From the NCBI GenBank assembly GCA_013416795.1, contig RQSC01001079.1, forward strand, positions 160,506-224,505: a stretch of 64,000 nucleotides of DNA, in the 5' to 3' direction. Shown one piece after another: positions 49,940 to 58,958 of the stretch (position 1 is the first letter of the stretch; each line of letters starts with the position of its first letter). The notes below the pieces were generated by a model, which was not told the DNA's origin, made no database searches, and was given only the letters and a program-made list of their open reading frames with translations. The DNA comes from Prasinococcaceae sp. CCMP 1430. Lineage: Eukaryota > Prasinodermophyta > Palmophyllophyceae > Prasinococcales > Prasinococcaceae. The position numbers and the translations under genes are program-made.

Positions 49940-52902
49940 CTAGCGGCTGAGGTTGCGGGCACCCTGCGCCTGCTTTTTGGCGGCGCTCGTCGTGGCGCCC
50001 TCGATGGCCCGCCTCAGGCGGGCAATGTGAGCCTTCAGGTCCTCGTCGGGCCTCATGCCCAGGCCGCCTTCGACCTTGGGAGTTGCTGCAGGTCCGCTGC
50101 CGTGCAGCTTCGCCGTTGCTGGGTCCTCTGCTGGCGAGCCTGACCCTCCCGACTTTGCTCCGTCTGTCACGCGCGCGGAGGTGCTCCCTGCGGCGACCGT
50201 AGCTGCACCCGCCGATGCAGACTGCGTCGCAGCAACGCCCTCGCCAAGCCCCATTCGGGCGAGCGGCATGCACCTTACGTGTTCGAGCACGTCGGAGAGG
50301 CTATTGAACGGCTTTGCTGCAGACGCGCTCAGCAGATACAGCAGCCTGTTCACCGACACGCGGCTGGGGATCTTGTCCAACATAAAGGAACCCAGCTGCG
50401 TGGGGTCGACGTCACCGCCGCGGCGGCGCAAGTACAGGGCCGATTCGGCGAAAAGGCCCTGGTGAGCGATCATGCAATGACGCGTGTGATGGGGTTGTGG
50501 CGAGTCAGCTCGAAGCGCATCGCCGCACGAGCGTGTGTGAGAGCCATGTGTCGACCGGCGGGTGTGCACATGCGAGTCTGCGCAGGCCCTCGCGGTCGTG
50601 CAGAAATGGTGTCGAGGCAGAGTCATACCTGAACGTTTTCGCGATGGCGACGGCCTTGCAGGTGTTGAGCAAGCTCAGTTCGCGTTAGCTCGGGCGCCGA
50701 CGGGCCAAAGCATACCTCGCATCGCTGCCGTGAAGCAGACGGCAGCGCTGCTGAGGCCACGACGCTAGCCCTCGTGGAGAGCTTGCGTGCATCAGCCCCT
50801 CCTGGGCCCGAGCGGCACCCGGCTGCGAGACCTTCGGTGGTCGGAACCGAAGCGCTGGCGCGCTGAGACAGGAACGGGCGCGTCGTTTGGAGGCCACTAC
50901 TATTCTCGAACCCCGCGCCTGGTACATTGACCAGCGATGGCGCACCCCTCGGCGAGCAGTATTGCGAGCTCGACGACGAAGAGGGCGATGGCGCCGAAAA
51001 CAAGCGCGAATAGAAGCTCGCCGAGCCGCTCTCGACCTGTCCCGATGGCGTCGACAGCAGGCCCTGGGAGGTACCCCACGGGGTGAGCAACGCGCAGTGA
51101 TTCTCGTTCACTGTGCGCGCGAATGGTAGCAAGTCAGTGGAGTCGCCAATGTCCTTGCTCGTGGCGCGGCCGCTGACACTCGCCAGCTGCGGAGCCGCTG
51201 GCAAGCCGTTGGTGCTGCCCTCCGTTTCGCTCCCTGAGCGAACGGTAGGCGGAGCGGTGGTCGTGCGTCGAAAGTTCACGTCAACGTTGGGTGCCATTGG
51301 AGTCGGCGTGGCCTCGCCAACGCTTGGTACCAGTCGCTGCGTGCTCGTCTGGCGAGCGAGTGGTCCGTGCGGCGCTTGATCGTGCGCCATCGCCTGGGAC
51401 GGCAGCTGTGGCTGGGCTTGCCCCTGCTGGCACCCGTCGCCGAGGACGACGGACAGCCGCGTCAGGGCAGCAGCTGCCTGCTTCAGATCAGCTAGATAAC
51501 TCGGCTCGGCCATGACGTCAGACTGACTCGCTGTCTTCTCGGCGATGCCTTCGACGGCACTCGCGCAGCCCTCCAGCAGGCCAGTCGGGAGTATCACGGG
51601 GGGCGTGACTGATCGGGTGTGTCCAAGAAGCGCCTGCGAGCGTGGTGCGACCGACGCTCTCGGGGCGGCGAACGCAGATGGATGGGGCTGCAGCCCGGCC
51701 GCTGGTTTGAAGCCATCGGCAGACATCGCATTCGTGAGCCCCTTGTGCCCGCTGCTGGCACGAGCGCTATCACTGCCGTGCCAGCCGCCGACGCTGTCAA
51801 CGTGCTTGAGGGCGGTGCTCGTAAGCCCATCGTGCGCTTCGTCGTGTCCGCGCGCGTTCGCGCGGGCGAAGAAGGGCCGCGCTGTCGCGTTGGCTCCGCT
51901 CTGGCCTGAGCTCACCACGCTCTGAAAGAGCGGCTGCTCTGCCCGCTCCTGCTGTTGGTGGTACGCGTGCGGAGGTGGGTATGGGGGCAGCGGTGGCTGA
52001 ACGTCGAAATTCGAGCGGGCTTGGTAGTTTTGGTCTCCCACGTCGGCGCCTGTGAAGCCCGGAGGCGGCATTGGTGCAGTTTGCATCCGCGACGTCAGTG
52101 CAGCGAGTGGCGGTCGCAGCGGCGGCCGTCGCAGCAGCGGTGAAGGTGCGGAAAGACGATGCTGTGATGTATGCTGGAGCTGTTGCTGTTCTGTTTGCGC
52201 GAAGGGCTGCTGTTGTGGCTCGTTCTCACGTGGCTTCAGCTCCTCTTCGCCGTGGGCAAAGTTGCAGCGGCTGCCGTGGAGGCACAGGCCGTTGGCGAAG
52301 TGGCGGCAGAGCTGCGTCTTGCGCAGCCCCGGATTCTTCGCTGGTGCCGGCGGTGGGTGTTGCTCGGCCAGACCGCGCAGGTACTCGAGCTCTTGCAGAG
52401 AGTCCATGAGGCTTGAATCGTCCTCGCCAGTCGCATTGCTCGAAGGCTCGGCCTGTGGGGAGGGCGGAGGGGGCGAGGCCGCCTTGCGAGCTGCGTCCGC
52501 GAAGGTATGCGTCGCGACCACCGCCCCTGCGCGTGTGGCATCGTGCGTAGTAGCACCGTTCGACGGAGGCGCGGTGATTTTGACCGCGCTACCGTCGCCC
52601 TCGCTTGCGCACGGGGAAGTCGAGAAAAAGGGCACCAGAGGGCGCGAGTCACCGCCGCGCTCAGCTTTCCCGGTCGCACCATCACGCTGCTCGTCGGTGG
52701 CGGCGACAACTTCCCCGGCGCCGGCCGTCATCGCGGGCGAGGAGGGCACAACCACCGCTGGTGGCTCCTCTCTCGCAGCCCCCGTTCCCGCCCTCGCACG
52801 CGCGGGCGGCGCGACAATCGGAATCGCTTTTGACCCGCCCAGCGGCGCGCACACCCGCCGAACAGGCGACCCCCGCGCGGCCTCTTTCCAGGAGCCCAGC
52901 AT
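49940..52902 (-). CDS. CCCH zinc-finger protein with C-terminal C2H2-like finger
   Basis: Two exons, 52902-50629 and 50458-49940, join in phase 0 (GTATGA...CCAG) to give 930 residues from MLGSWKEAARGSP. One CCCH finger (C-x8-C-x5-C-x3-H), KTQLCRHFANGLCLHGSRCNFAHGE, lies near residue 205 and suggests RNA binding as in TIS11/Unkempt-like proteins. A second, matrin-type finger near residue 740 reads CEVCFGPSAPELTRTELAQHLQGRRHRENV. The second exon adds a helical module (GLFAESALYLRRRGGDVDPT, LGSFMLDKIPSRVSVNRLLYLL) reminiscent of LOTUS/winged folds, then a disordered tail. The rest is Ser/Pro/Gln-rich. A role in mRNA regulation is inferred. The frame is open upstream to 53241 in low-complexity sequence. 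Confidence 0.7.
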
Positions 52903-53757
52903 GTCGATCGCCGCCGCCCTGAGCGGGGGGGGGGGCGGGGCGGCGTCAGTGCTATCTGGGTGAGTAGGTGGGTAGGCGCTCGTGCGCGGCGCCCCCCAGC
53001 CAGCGGCTCGCGGAGCCGCGGGGGAGTGCGCGCGCGCACAGAGGGGCGCGCGCAATGTGTGGCGCGCGCACCGCGCGCGAATCGAATCGCAAGCGCGCGC
53101 GACGCGCCGCCCCATCAAACGCCACGCGCGCCGCTCGCGCGCGCATTCCGTCCCGGGCACCGCCGCGCGCGAAAAAGGAGGCGCCCCGCGCGAAAATTGC
53201 GAGGGCGAAATTGATCGCCGGCGGGCGCCCCCGCGAGACATTCATCCAATGAATCGTCTCACGATGAGTTTGGCACTGTCGATCGATGGGAGACCTCAGA
53301 TGCGTCGCGAGCACTGAAGAAATGATCCAGTGCGCCTGGGAGAGCGGTCGCGCGGGCGGCGGGGCGGGCGCGTGCGCACTGGCGAACCCACTCACCCGGC
53401 GTGCGCGCGCTGCGCGCGCTCTCAGGGCCCTGGCCCGCCAGTCAATTCCAGCACTCAGGGCCGCGCCGCGCGAGCCCAAATATCTGGGCCACGTGGCAGC
53501 GCGCCAGAAAATGATCCATCCGACGGGCAGGCGCGCCGAGCGTCGTCCGGCCGGCGCGAGGACAGGGGCAGTACGCTCCCCTGCAGCAATGCAACTTGAT
53601 TGGTTTTGTGGCTGCACTCCTCGGGCTGCCCTCGGGGCGCTGCAGCGCGTGCGGGCGCGGCGGGCACCCCGTGCGGGCAGCACACGGTGGCCGGTGCACG
53701 CCCCTCGGTGGGGAGCGGCACCGCGCCGAACCGGCTCGTCGGGGTCAGCCGGTGGCC
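52903..53757. other. Divergent intergenic region
   Basis: The 850 bp between the CCCH gene and the hydrolase contain GC-rich Arg/Ala-encoding frames on both strands and one AT-richer section (53235-53330). No conserved coding sequence was found. The first part of the hydrolase ORF (53596-53757) is included here because it lacks protein-like character, although it might hold a leader. Confidence 0.45.
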
Positions 53758-54951
53758 ATGCTCGCCCCGTGCGCGGCACTTGGGGCGCTAGCCTCCTTGC
53801 CCGCCGCGCGTGGCAAGCGTGGCGCAAGGCACGGTCGGCGCCGCGCCGTTGGCCGCGCGCGGCAGAATTCACAGCAGCTGCGCCGTGGGGGGCGGTACAC
53901 GCGACCTTCGACCGAGAAAAAGCGCGCGGCATTCGTGCCACCAGCAGGCAGGAAAGTCAAGGTACAGCGTCCGCCGGAGCGCGGCGGGGGGCGCTACATC
54001 GTCGACCTCGCGCTGCCCGCCCAGAAAGCATCTCCCAAGGGGATTGTCTGCTTCCTGCACGGGTTTTCGCAGTATCCGCTGGCGTACTGGGACACGCTGC
54101 ACGAGCTCGCCACCGACCTCGGCGTTCTTATAGGCGCGCCGGAGACCGGCATCTTTTCGCTGCGAGTGTTGCGGCGTTGGCTCTCGGGCGAATTCGGGCG
54201 CTCACCCGATGCGCTGCAGGAGAGTCTGCAGCGGACGCTCGCCGAGGACGCCTTGCAGATGCTCGACTTGATGCGACAGCGTGCACCGCCCTTCGACGAC
54301 CTGGAGCTGAGCGAGGACCTTCCTAGGGCCATGATGGGGCACTCGATGGGAGGCGGGCTGTGCTTCTACGTGGGACGTCATGCCCGCATCCCTGCGCTGG
54401 CCGCCATGGCCCCGTTCCCACAGCTGCAGGGTGACCTGGATCCGTCGAAGAACATCGCGAGTGACCCTCCAAGCGAGGCGGTGCTCCTCGCAGGCGGGTG
54501 GGATTTCATCGCCAGGGGATCACCCACCGAGAAGCCTGGGGAGGCAATCAAGCAGCTCGCGCGAATGTGCGGCTCCAACGCCCTCTACAGCGAAATCCCA
54601 CGCGGCCTGCACACAGGTTTCGAGGACGAGCTTGTCATAGGGGACTGGCCGCTGATCGACGGGGCGGGTGGGCTGCCTGGTCCCTCAAATTTCCTTGAGC
54701 GCCTGATCAGGTTCGTCCTCGTGATCACGAGCGGCGTGCAGTTCCTTACGGACCAGCTCGACATAAGCGAGGCCGAGCTCTCGCACTTCCTCCGACGGAC
54801 GGTCGTGGAGAGGCGCGCCGGGCAGGAGCAGGTCGTGCTCACGACGGAGGAGTTTAGGGACGCGATAGACCACGACCCCGACGTGCGGGAGGAGGCCGGC
54901 GCCGCGACATCTTTGGAGTTCCCCGGCAGGTCGGACGGGCCGCTCGTATGA
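53758..54951 (+). CDS. Alpha/beta-hydrolase (chlorophyllase/lipase-like), probably organelle-targeted
   Basis: From MLAPCAALGALASLPAARGK the product has 397 residues. After a basic, leader-like N-terminus the fold begins RYIVDLALPAQK and KGIVCFLHGFSQYPLAYWDTL (HGF oxyanion region). The nucleophile elbow is MMGHSMGGG with Ser196, the acid strand region holds VLLAGGWDFIA, and a candidate His285 sits in RGLHTGFED. The GHSxGG elbow and the early HGF resemble plant chlorophyllase and dienelactone-hydrolase/PET-hydrolase-like enzymes; the substrate cannot be decided. A 130-residue C-terminal extension includes a hydrophobic stretch (LIRFVLVITSGVQFL). The gene converges with the Kir channel across an AT-rich spacer. 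Confidence 0.75.
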   Translation: MLAPCAALGALASLPAARGKRGARHGRRRAVGRARQNSQQLRRGGRYTRPSTEKKRAAFVPPAGRKVKVQRPPERGGGRYIVDLALPAQKASPKGIVCFLHGFSQYPLAYWDTLHELATDLGVLIGAPETGIFSLRVLRRWLSGEFGRSPDALQESLQRTLAEDALQMLDLMRQRAPPFDDLELSEDLPRAMMGHSMGGGLCFYVGRHARIPALAAMAPFPQLQGDLDPSKNIASDPPSEAVLLAGGWDFIARGSPTEKPGEAIKQLARMCGSNALYSEIPRGLHTGFEDELVIGDWPLIDGAGGLPGPSNFLERLIRFVLVITSGVQFLTDQLDISEAELSHFLRRTVVERRAGQEQVVLTTEEFRDAIDHDPDVREEAGAATSLEFPGRSDGPLV

Positions 54952-54995
54952 CGCGATGGAGAGAGCGTAGGGTGGTGGCGCGAGCCGTAAGGACA

Positions 54996-55080
54996 CAAAC
55001 GCAAGTGAGCCCTGTAACTGACCACCGGGCCACGAAGAAAGTAAAGTAGTACTACGTAGTCTACCATACATGTAGCGAGT
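54996..55080. terminator. AT-rich convergent 3' end island
   Basis: AAGTAAAGTAGTACTACGTAGTC and ACCATACATGTAGCG lie between the convergent hydrolase and Kir genes. The tract includes the palindrome GTAGTACTAC and is much richer in A/T than the flanks. It probably carries cleavage/polyadenylation signals for both strands. Confidence 0.4.
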
Positions 55081-55142
55081 GTCACCCTTCTTTCGCGCGC
55101 GTCGCACGCGTGACGCACATGTGCTGCCGTTTATCAGGCCGC

Positions 55143-56333
55143 TCAGACATCTTCTGTGCTGTACGCAGCGGGTGCTGACGACGCGTCCTCTGGCACGTCG
55201 GAGAAATTGTCGAGCTGGCTCACGTGGTAGTCGAGTTTGTCTACGTCAGCAATGAGGGTCTTGCCATCCTTGGCTTGCCGGATCATCGACTTGAAATAGC
55301 ACGCAACGCGGAGGTCGCTGGGTAGGTAGACGTGTCGCTCGGTCACCGTGGCATTGTACAGGTCCTCAGTGGCCGACAGGCTCGCGATGATGGCCGCGAA
55401 TCGCACTAGGCGCAATTCCTCTCCCTGCTGCGACTCCTCGTCCGACGTCTGTGCGGCCCCGTTGTAGCTGTGATCCACGAGGGGCGAGTTTTCGTCTAGC
55501 CTGTGTCTGACGGTCCACGTGAGGCTAAAGACGGGGTTGGTGGCGGTCACCAAGGGCAGCTCCTCGACGCAGCGCTCCACCACCCCGTCTGGCGAGCGCA
55601 CGATCTTGAGAACCGCCAACTCGATAGATGCGCCCAGGAGCCTCCCTTTCGTCATGCGCAAATTCATCATTCGGATGTGAAGCTCAGGGCAGGGGCGCCC
55701 GGGACGCGTCCACGGGACGCACGCCACCGAGCTGAAGAGCATGCGGGCCTGAGGCTTGGCGAGCTTGGCGAACAGCAAACCAGTCATCAAGCTCACGGAC
55801 AGCAGAGCGACGAACGCCTCGAACACCATCACGACTTGCTGGTACGTGCAGAGGGGCTGCATGGTACCATATCCTATGGTGCTAAAGGTTTGAACGCTGA
55901 AGATGAGGACCCGGCCATAGCTTCCGTCAGTGCCTGTGCACTCGCCCGTGTTGTTGCCGATCATGTACAGGCCGGCAAAGATGAGGTTCAGCACGATGTA
56001 GACGACGAATAGCACGCACACCGTCATCCAAAACGGCATGGCAAACAGCTGATGGTACAGGTCGAGCGGAATCTCTCCGTGGGCCCAGCGCCACAGCCAT
56101 GACTTGCCGAGGCTCTTTTTCACGATGGTGTCAGGCGAGAGGGCGCGCATGCGCTCGGCCTCGTCGTCATCATCGCCGGCGCCCTCCGGCAGCGCAGACG
56201 ACGCGGTCTCCGCTGGTGACAGCATACGCTCATCGCCAATCATCAGGCGCACATGGCGCACGGCAGCGCGCCTGCGCAGCGAGGATCGCGGCAGCTCGTT
56301 CGAGGCGGCGGCGCCATCTCGCGCACCGGCCAT
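55143..56333 (-). CDS. Inward-rectifier K+ channel (Kir family)
   Basis: The 396-residue protein has the two-span Kir plan. The amphipathic slide helix and M1 read YHQLFAMPFWMTVCVLFVVYIVLNLIFAGLY (split here by its charged start). The pore has FSVQTFSTIGYGTMQP with the TIGYG filter near residue 150, and M2 is VVMVFEAFVALLSVSLMTGLLFAKLAKP. The cytoplasmic immunoglobulin-like domain follows, with ARMLFSSVACV, LHIRMMNLRMTKGRLLGASI and VTATNPVFSLTWTVRHRLDENSPL. Kir channels set resting potential and K+ uptake. The N-terminus is short and acidic, and the tail ends in Ser/Asp-rich sequence. A start at MIGDERML or MLSPAETA is possible. Confidence 0.93.
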   Translation of the reverse strand: MAGARDGAAASNELPRSSLRRRAAVRHVRLMIGDERMLSPAETASSALPEGAGDDDDEAERMRALSPDTIVKKSLGKSWLWRWAHGEIPLDLYHQLFAMPFWMTVCVLFVVYIVLNLIFAGLYMIGNNTGECTGTDGSYGRVLIFSVQTFSTIGYGTMQPLCTYQQVVMVFEAFVALLSVSLMTGLLFAKLAKPQARMLFSSVACVPWTRPGRPCPELHIRMMNLRMTKGRLLGASIELAVLKIVRSPDGVVERCVEELPLVTATNPVFSLTWTVRHRLDENSPLVDHSYNGAAQTSDEESQQGEELRLVRFAAIIASLSATEDLYNATVTERHVYLPSDLRVACYFKSMIRQAKDGKTLIADVDKLDYHVSQLDNFSDVPEDASSAPAAYSTEDV

Positions 56334-56927
56334 GACGACTGGTGGCGTGCGCGATGGCTTTCTTTTTTGTTCGGACGCGTTGAAGATGGCGCGGGCCGGC
56401 CGGGGGGGGGGAGGGGGGAGGGGGCCGCGTCACCCGCGTGCTGTCGTCCGGCAAGCCCGGAGTCTTGCGGCCACCTGCCTCCGCCGCACTGTGCCGTGCC
56501 GCGCGCAGCGCATGCGAGCTGGCAACCGCTCTGTGATTTGCCACCCGCCCTCCTCGGCGGAGAAATATCTATCCTCTGCACGTTGGACATCGCGCAATAA
56601 ACCGCGGCTGATTGGCAATGAGCAAGCCATTTTTTCGTCCTCGGAGTCTCTCTGTCTTTCTCGTACACACGTGTGACGCCCGGGCGGTACAAATGGTCCA
56701 TCACGTGCGGGCGGGCAGCGGCGCGCGCCACACCGCGAGCCGCAGCGGGTGCGCGCCGGCGGGTCTTTGCTCGCAGCGCTCTCGGACGGCAGGCCCTGCA
56801 ACGCGGCGCTCGCCAGCCGGGTGACCTGGGGGCGGCGGCACCCGAAGCAGGAGCGGCGCGGCGGGCACGCGCGCGTCGATACTCGTCGCTGGCTCGTTGC
56901 CGCACTGCACTCGACCTGAGCGCAAAT
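56334..56927. other. Divergent promoter region of Kir and carboxypeptidase
   Basis: About 600 bp, with a G-rich run at 56400-56430 (GGGGGGGGGAGGGGGGAGGGG) and an AT-richer middle at 56560-56640. No gene is recognised. The carboxypeptidase frame is open through part of it, but the sequence is not protein-like. Confidence 0.5.
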
Positions 56928-58529
56928 ATGAGGCCTGCAATGGCAGCCCTGGCGCTGTTAGTGGTGTGCTGCGCGCTGTCGTGCGACATAGCGAGCGCCC
57001 TCGGGCTTGGTGGCCTCGCGATGGGCACGATGCGCTGCTTCGACCCGACCGAGAGCTCTGCCGCGCTCGGCTCGGCGCCCGGCATTTGCGGCGCCGTCGC
57101 GGACGGCAGCGACCCAGGCGAGCCGCTGCTGGTCACGCCTTTCCTCGAGGCCAATGATGCCGCGGGCGCCCGCGAGGCGATGGCCATTAACGACCTCAAC
57201 GTCTCCACTGGCACCGACGGCATGGTGACTTGGCCGACCTCGTACGCCGGCTTTTTCACCACGAACCAAACCGAGACCTTCACCAACTACAACTACGCGT
57301 GGTACTTTCCTCCGCTGAACGGCAATGCGTCGGCACCGCTGCTGGTGTGGCTGCAGGGCGGACCGGGGGCGAGCAGTATGTTCGGTGTGTTCAATGAGCA
57401 TGGACCATTTTATGTGACGGCTACCAACGAGCTCGCCGCGCGAGAGACGACGTGGAACGCTGAGTACGGCATGCTCTACATAGACAACCCCGTCGGGGCC
57501 GGCTTTTCGTTCACGACATCCAATGATGGGTACTGCACGAACACAGCAGACTGCGTCGCCGACGGACTCTATGCTCTGCTGCAGCAGTTCTACCAAGTCT
57601 TCCCAGAGCTCTTGCAAGTGCCGCTGTACATCACAGGTGAGAGCTACGGCGGCCACTACGTACCAGCGATAGCGTACAAGATCATGCAAGAAAATGCCGC
57701 TCTAAACGCGACGACTGGTGACAACGCCCCTGGCCCAGTTGAGCTGCCGCTCGCTGGCCTCGCGATCGGTGACGGCTGGGTAGACCCGATCATTCAGAAC
57801 GCCGGCTACACCGCGCTGTTCCAGAACATGGCACTCTGTAACTTCGGCGAGCAAACAGACACCATCGCCGGCTACGTGGCCGCGATTATGGACAACATCG
57901 AGCAAGGGAACATGCTGGAGGCCTTTGACGTGTGGGATGAGTTTTTGAACGGCGACGTCTATCCTTATCCGACCTACTATTACAACATCACGGGCAGCGA
58001 AGACTACGACAACCTGCTCCGCACGCAGGCCCCAGAGAGCTTCGGCTACTACGTGTCTTGGTTCCAGAACAACGACGTGCGTCGCTCCATCCATGTCGGA
58101 GATGCGCTCTTCAACAACGGTACGGCCACCGAGATGGCGCTGCTGGGCGACTTCATGGTGAGCTTCAAGACGCAGCTCGGCGCCCTCATGGACGAGTACC
58201 CTGTCCTGCTTTACTCAGGGCAGCTGGACATCATCATCGGCGCGGCGCTCACTGAGGCGTTCCTGAGCAGCATCCCATGGGGCGGGGCAGATAGCTTTGC
58301 CAACGCCACCCGCGTGGTCTGGTACTCTCCGAGCAATGCCACTAATGTGACCGGCTACGTGCAGGCAGCTGAGGGCTTCTCTCGCGTGGCGATCAAGAAC
58401 GCAGGGCACATTCTGCCCTTCGACCAACCCAAGGCGGCGCGGGCAATGATGTACCACTGGCTGACCAACACGTTCCCCTTTGGAGACAGCAGCAGCAGCG
58501 TCGTTCAGTCGACCAATGGCGGGGACTGA
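56928..58529 (+). CDS. Serine carboxypeptidase (peptidase family S10)
   Basis: From MRPAMAALALLVVCCALSCD the single exon gives 533 residues with a clear signal peptide, so the enzyme is vacuolar/lysosomal or secreted. S10 blocks in order: YNYAWYFPPLNG, APLLVWLQGGPGASSMFGVF (oxyanion GGPGASS), ERETTW-like RETTWNAEYGMLYIDNPVGAGFSF, and ITGESYGGHYVPAIAYKI with nucleophile Ser239. The catalytic Asp434 lies in LLYSGQLDIIIG and His494 in IKNAGHILPFDQP. It would remove C-terminal residues from peptides at acid pH and is most like the vitellogenic/CPVL branch. Several N-glycosylation sites are visible. An upstream in-frame ATG at 56673 is not protein-like. Confidence 0.95.
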   Translation: MRPAMAALALLVVCCALSCDIASALGLGGLAMGTMRCFDPTESSAALGSAPGICGAVADGSDPGEPLLVTPFLEANDAAGAREAMAINDLNVSTGTDGMVTWPTSYAGFFTTNQTETFTNYNYAWYFPPLNGNASAPLLVWLQGGPGASSMFGVFNEHGPFYVTATNELAARETTWNAEYGMLYIDNPVGAGFSFTTSNDGYCTNTADCVADGLYALLQQFYQVFPELLQVPLYITGESYGGHYVPAIAYKIMQENAALNATTGDNAPGPVELPLAGLAIGDGWVDPIIQNAGYTALFQNMALCNFGEQTDTIAGYVAAIMDNIEQGNMLEAFDVWDEFLNGDVYPYPTYYYNITGSEDYDNLLRTQAPESFGYYVSWFQNNDVRRSIHVGDALFNNGTATEMALLGDFMVSFKTQLGALMDEYPVLLYSGQLDIIIGAALTEAFLSSIPWGGADSFANATRVVWYSPSNATNVTGYVQAAEGFSRVAIKNAGHILPFDQPKAARAMMYHWLTNTFPFGDSSSSVVQSTNGGD

Positions 58530-58958
58530 GCATACCTAGCGTGGGAGCGCTCACTCTAGCCAGAGAGGCCACCATCGACAAGGCTGTATAAAAAACAAGC
58601 AATTATGATACTGCCTCCCAGATTGCCCTGACCTCCGGGGGATTGGCGTCACTTGACTCGATTCTCTCGGGGCCAGCTCTGACGAACGAAAGCTCCCCGG
58701 GAAACAAAAGTGCGCGTTGCCAGAAGCGCTGACTCCGCCAGAGACAGAGCAGAAAAGTGCTGAGCGCGCGGGCACGAGCGGGTGTCTGTGCGCGCGTGCG
58801 CGTGGACGCGTGCATGCGCATGCGCGTGCGTCCTACGCGCGCGCACGCGCGCGTGGCCCGCACACGCGTGCCCGCGCGCGGCACGCGCGCGGGGCCCCGC
58901 GCGCGCCTCTCCGTCAGCGGAGCCTGAGGCCAGCGTCGAACCCGGCGTGCGCTCCAGC
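58530..58958. other. Intergenic region between carboxypeptidase and MFS genes
   Basis: An AT-richer 3' end region of the carboxypeptidase (58580-58620, with GTATAAAAAACAAGC) is followed by an alternating-purine/pyrimidine GCGCGTGCGCG tract (58780-58905) that could adopt Z-DNA. This is the probable MFS promoter; no gene is seen. Confidence 0.5.
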
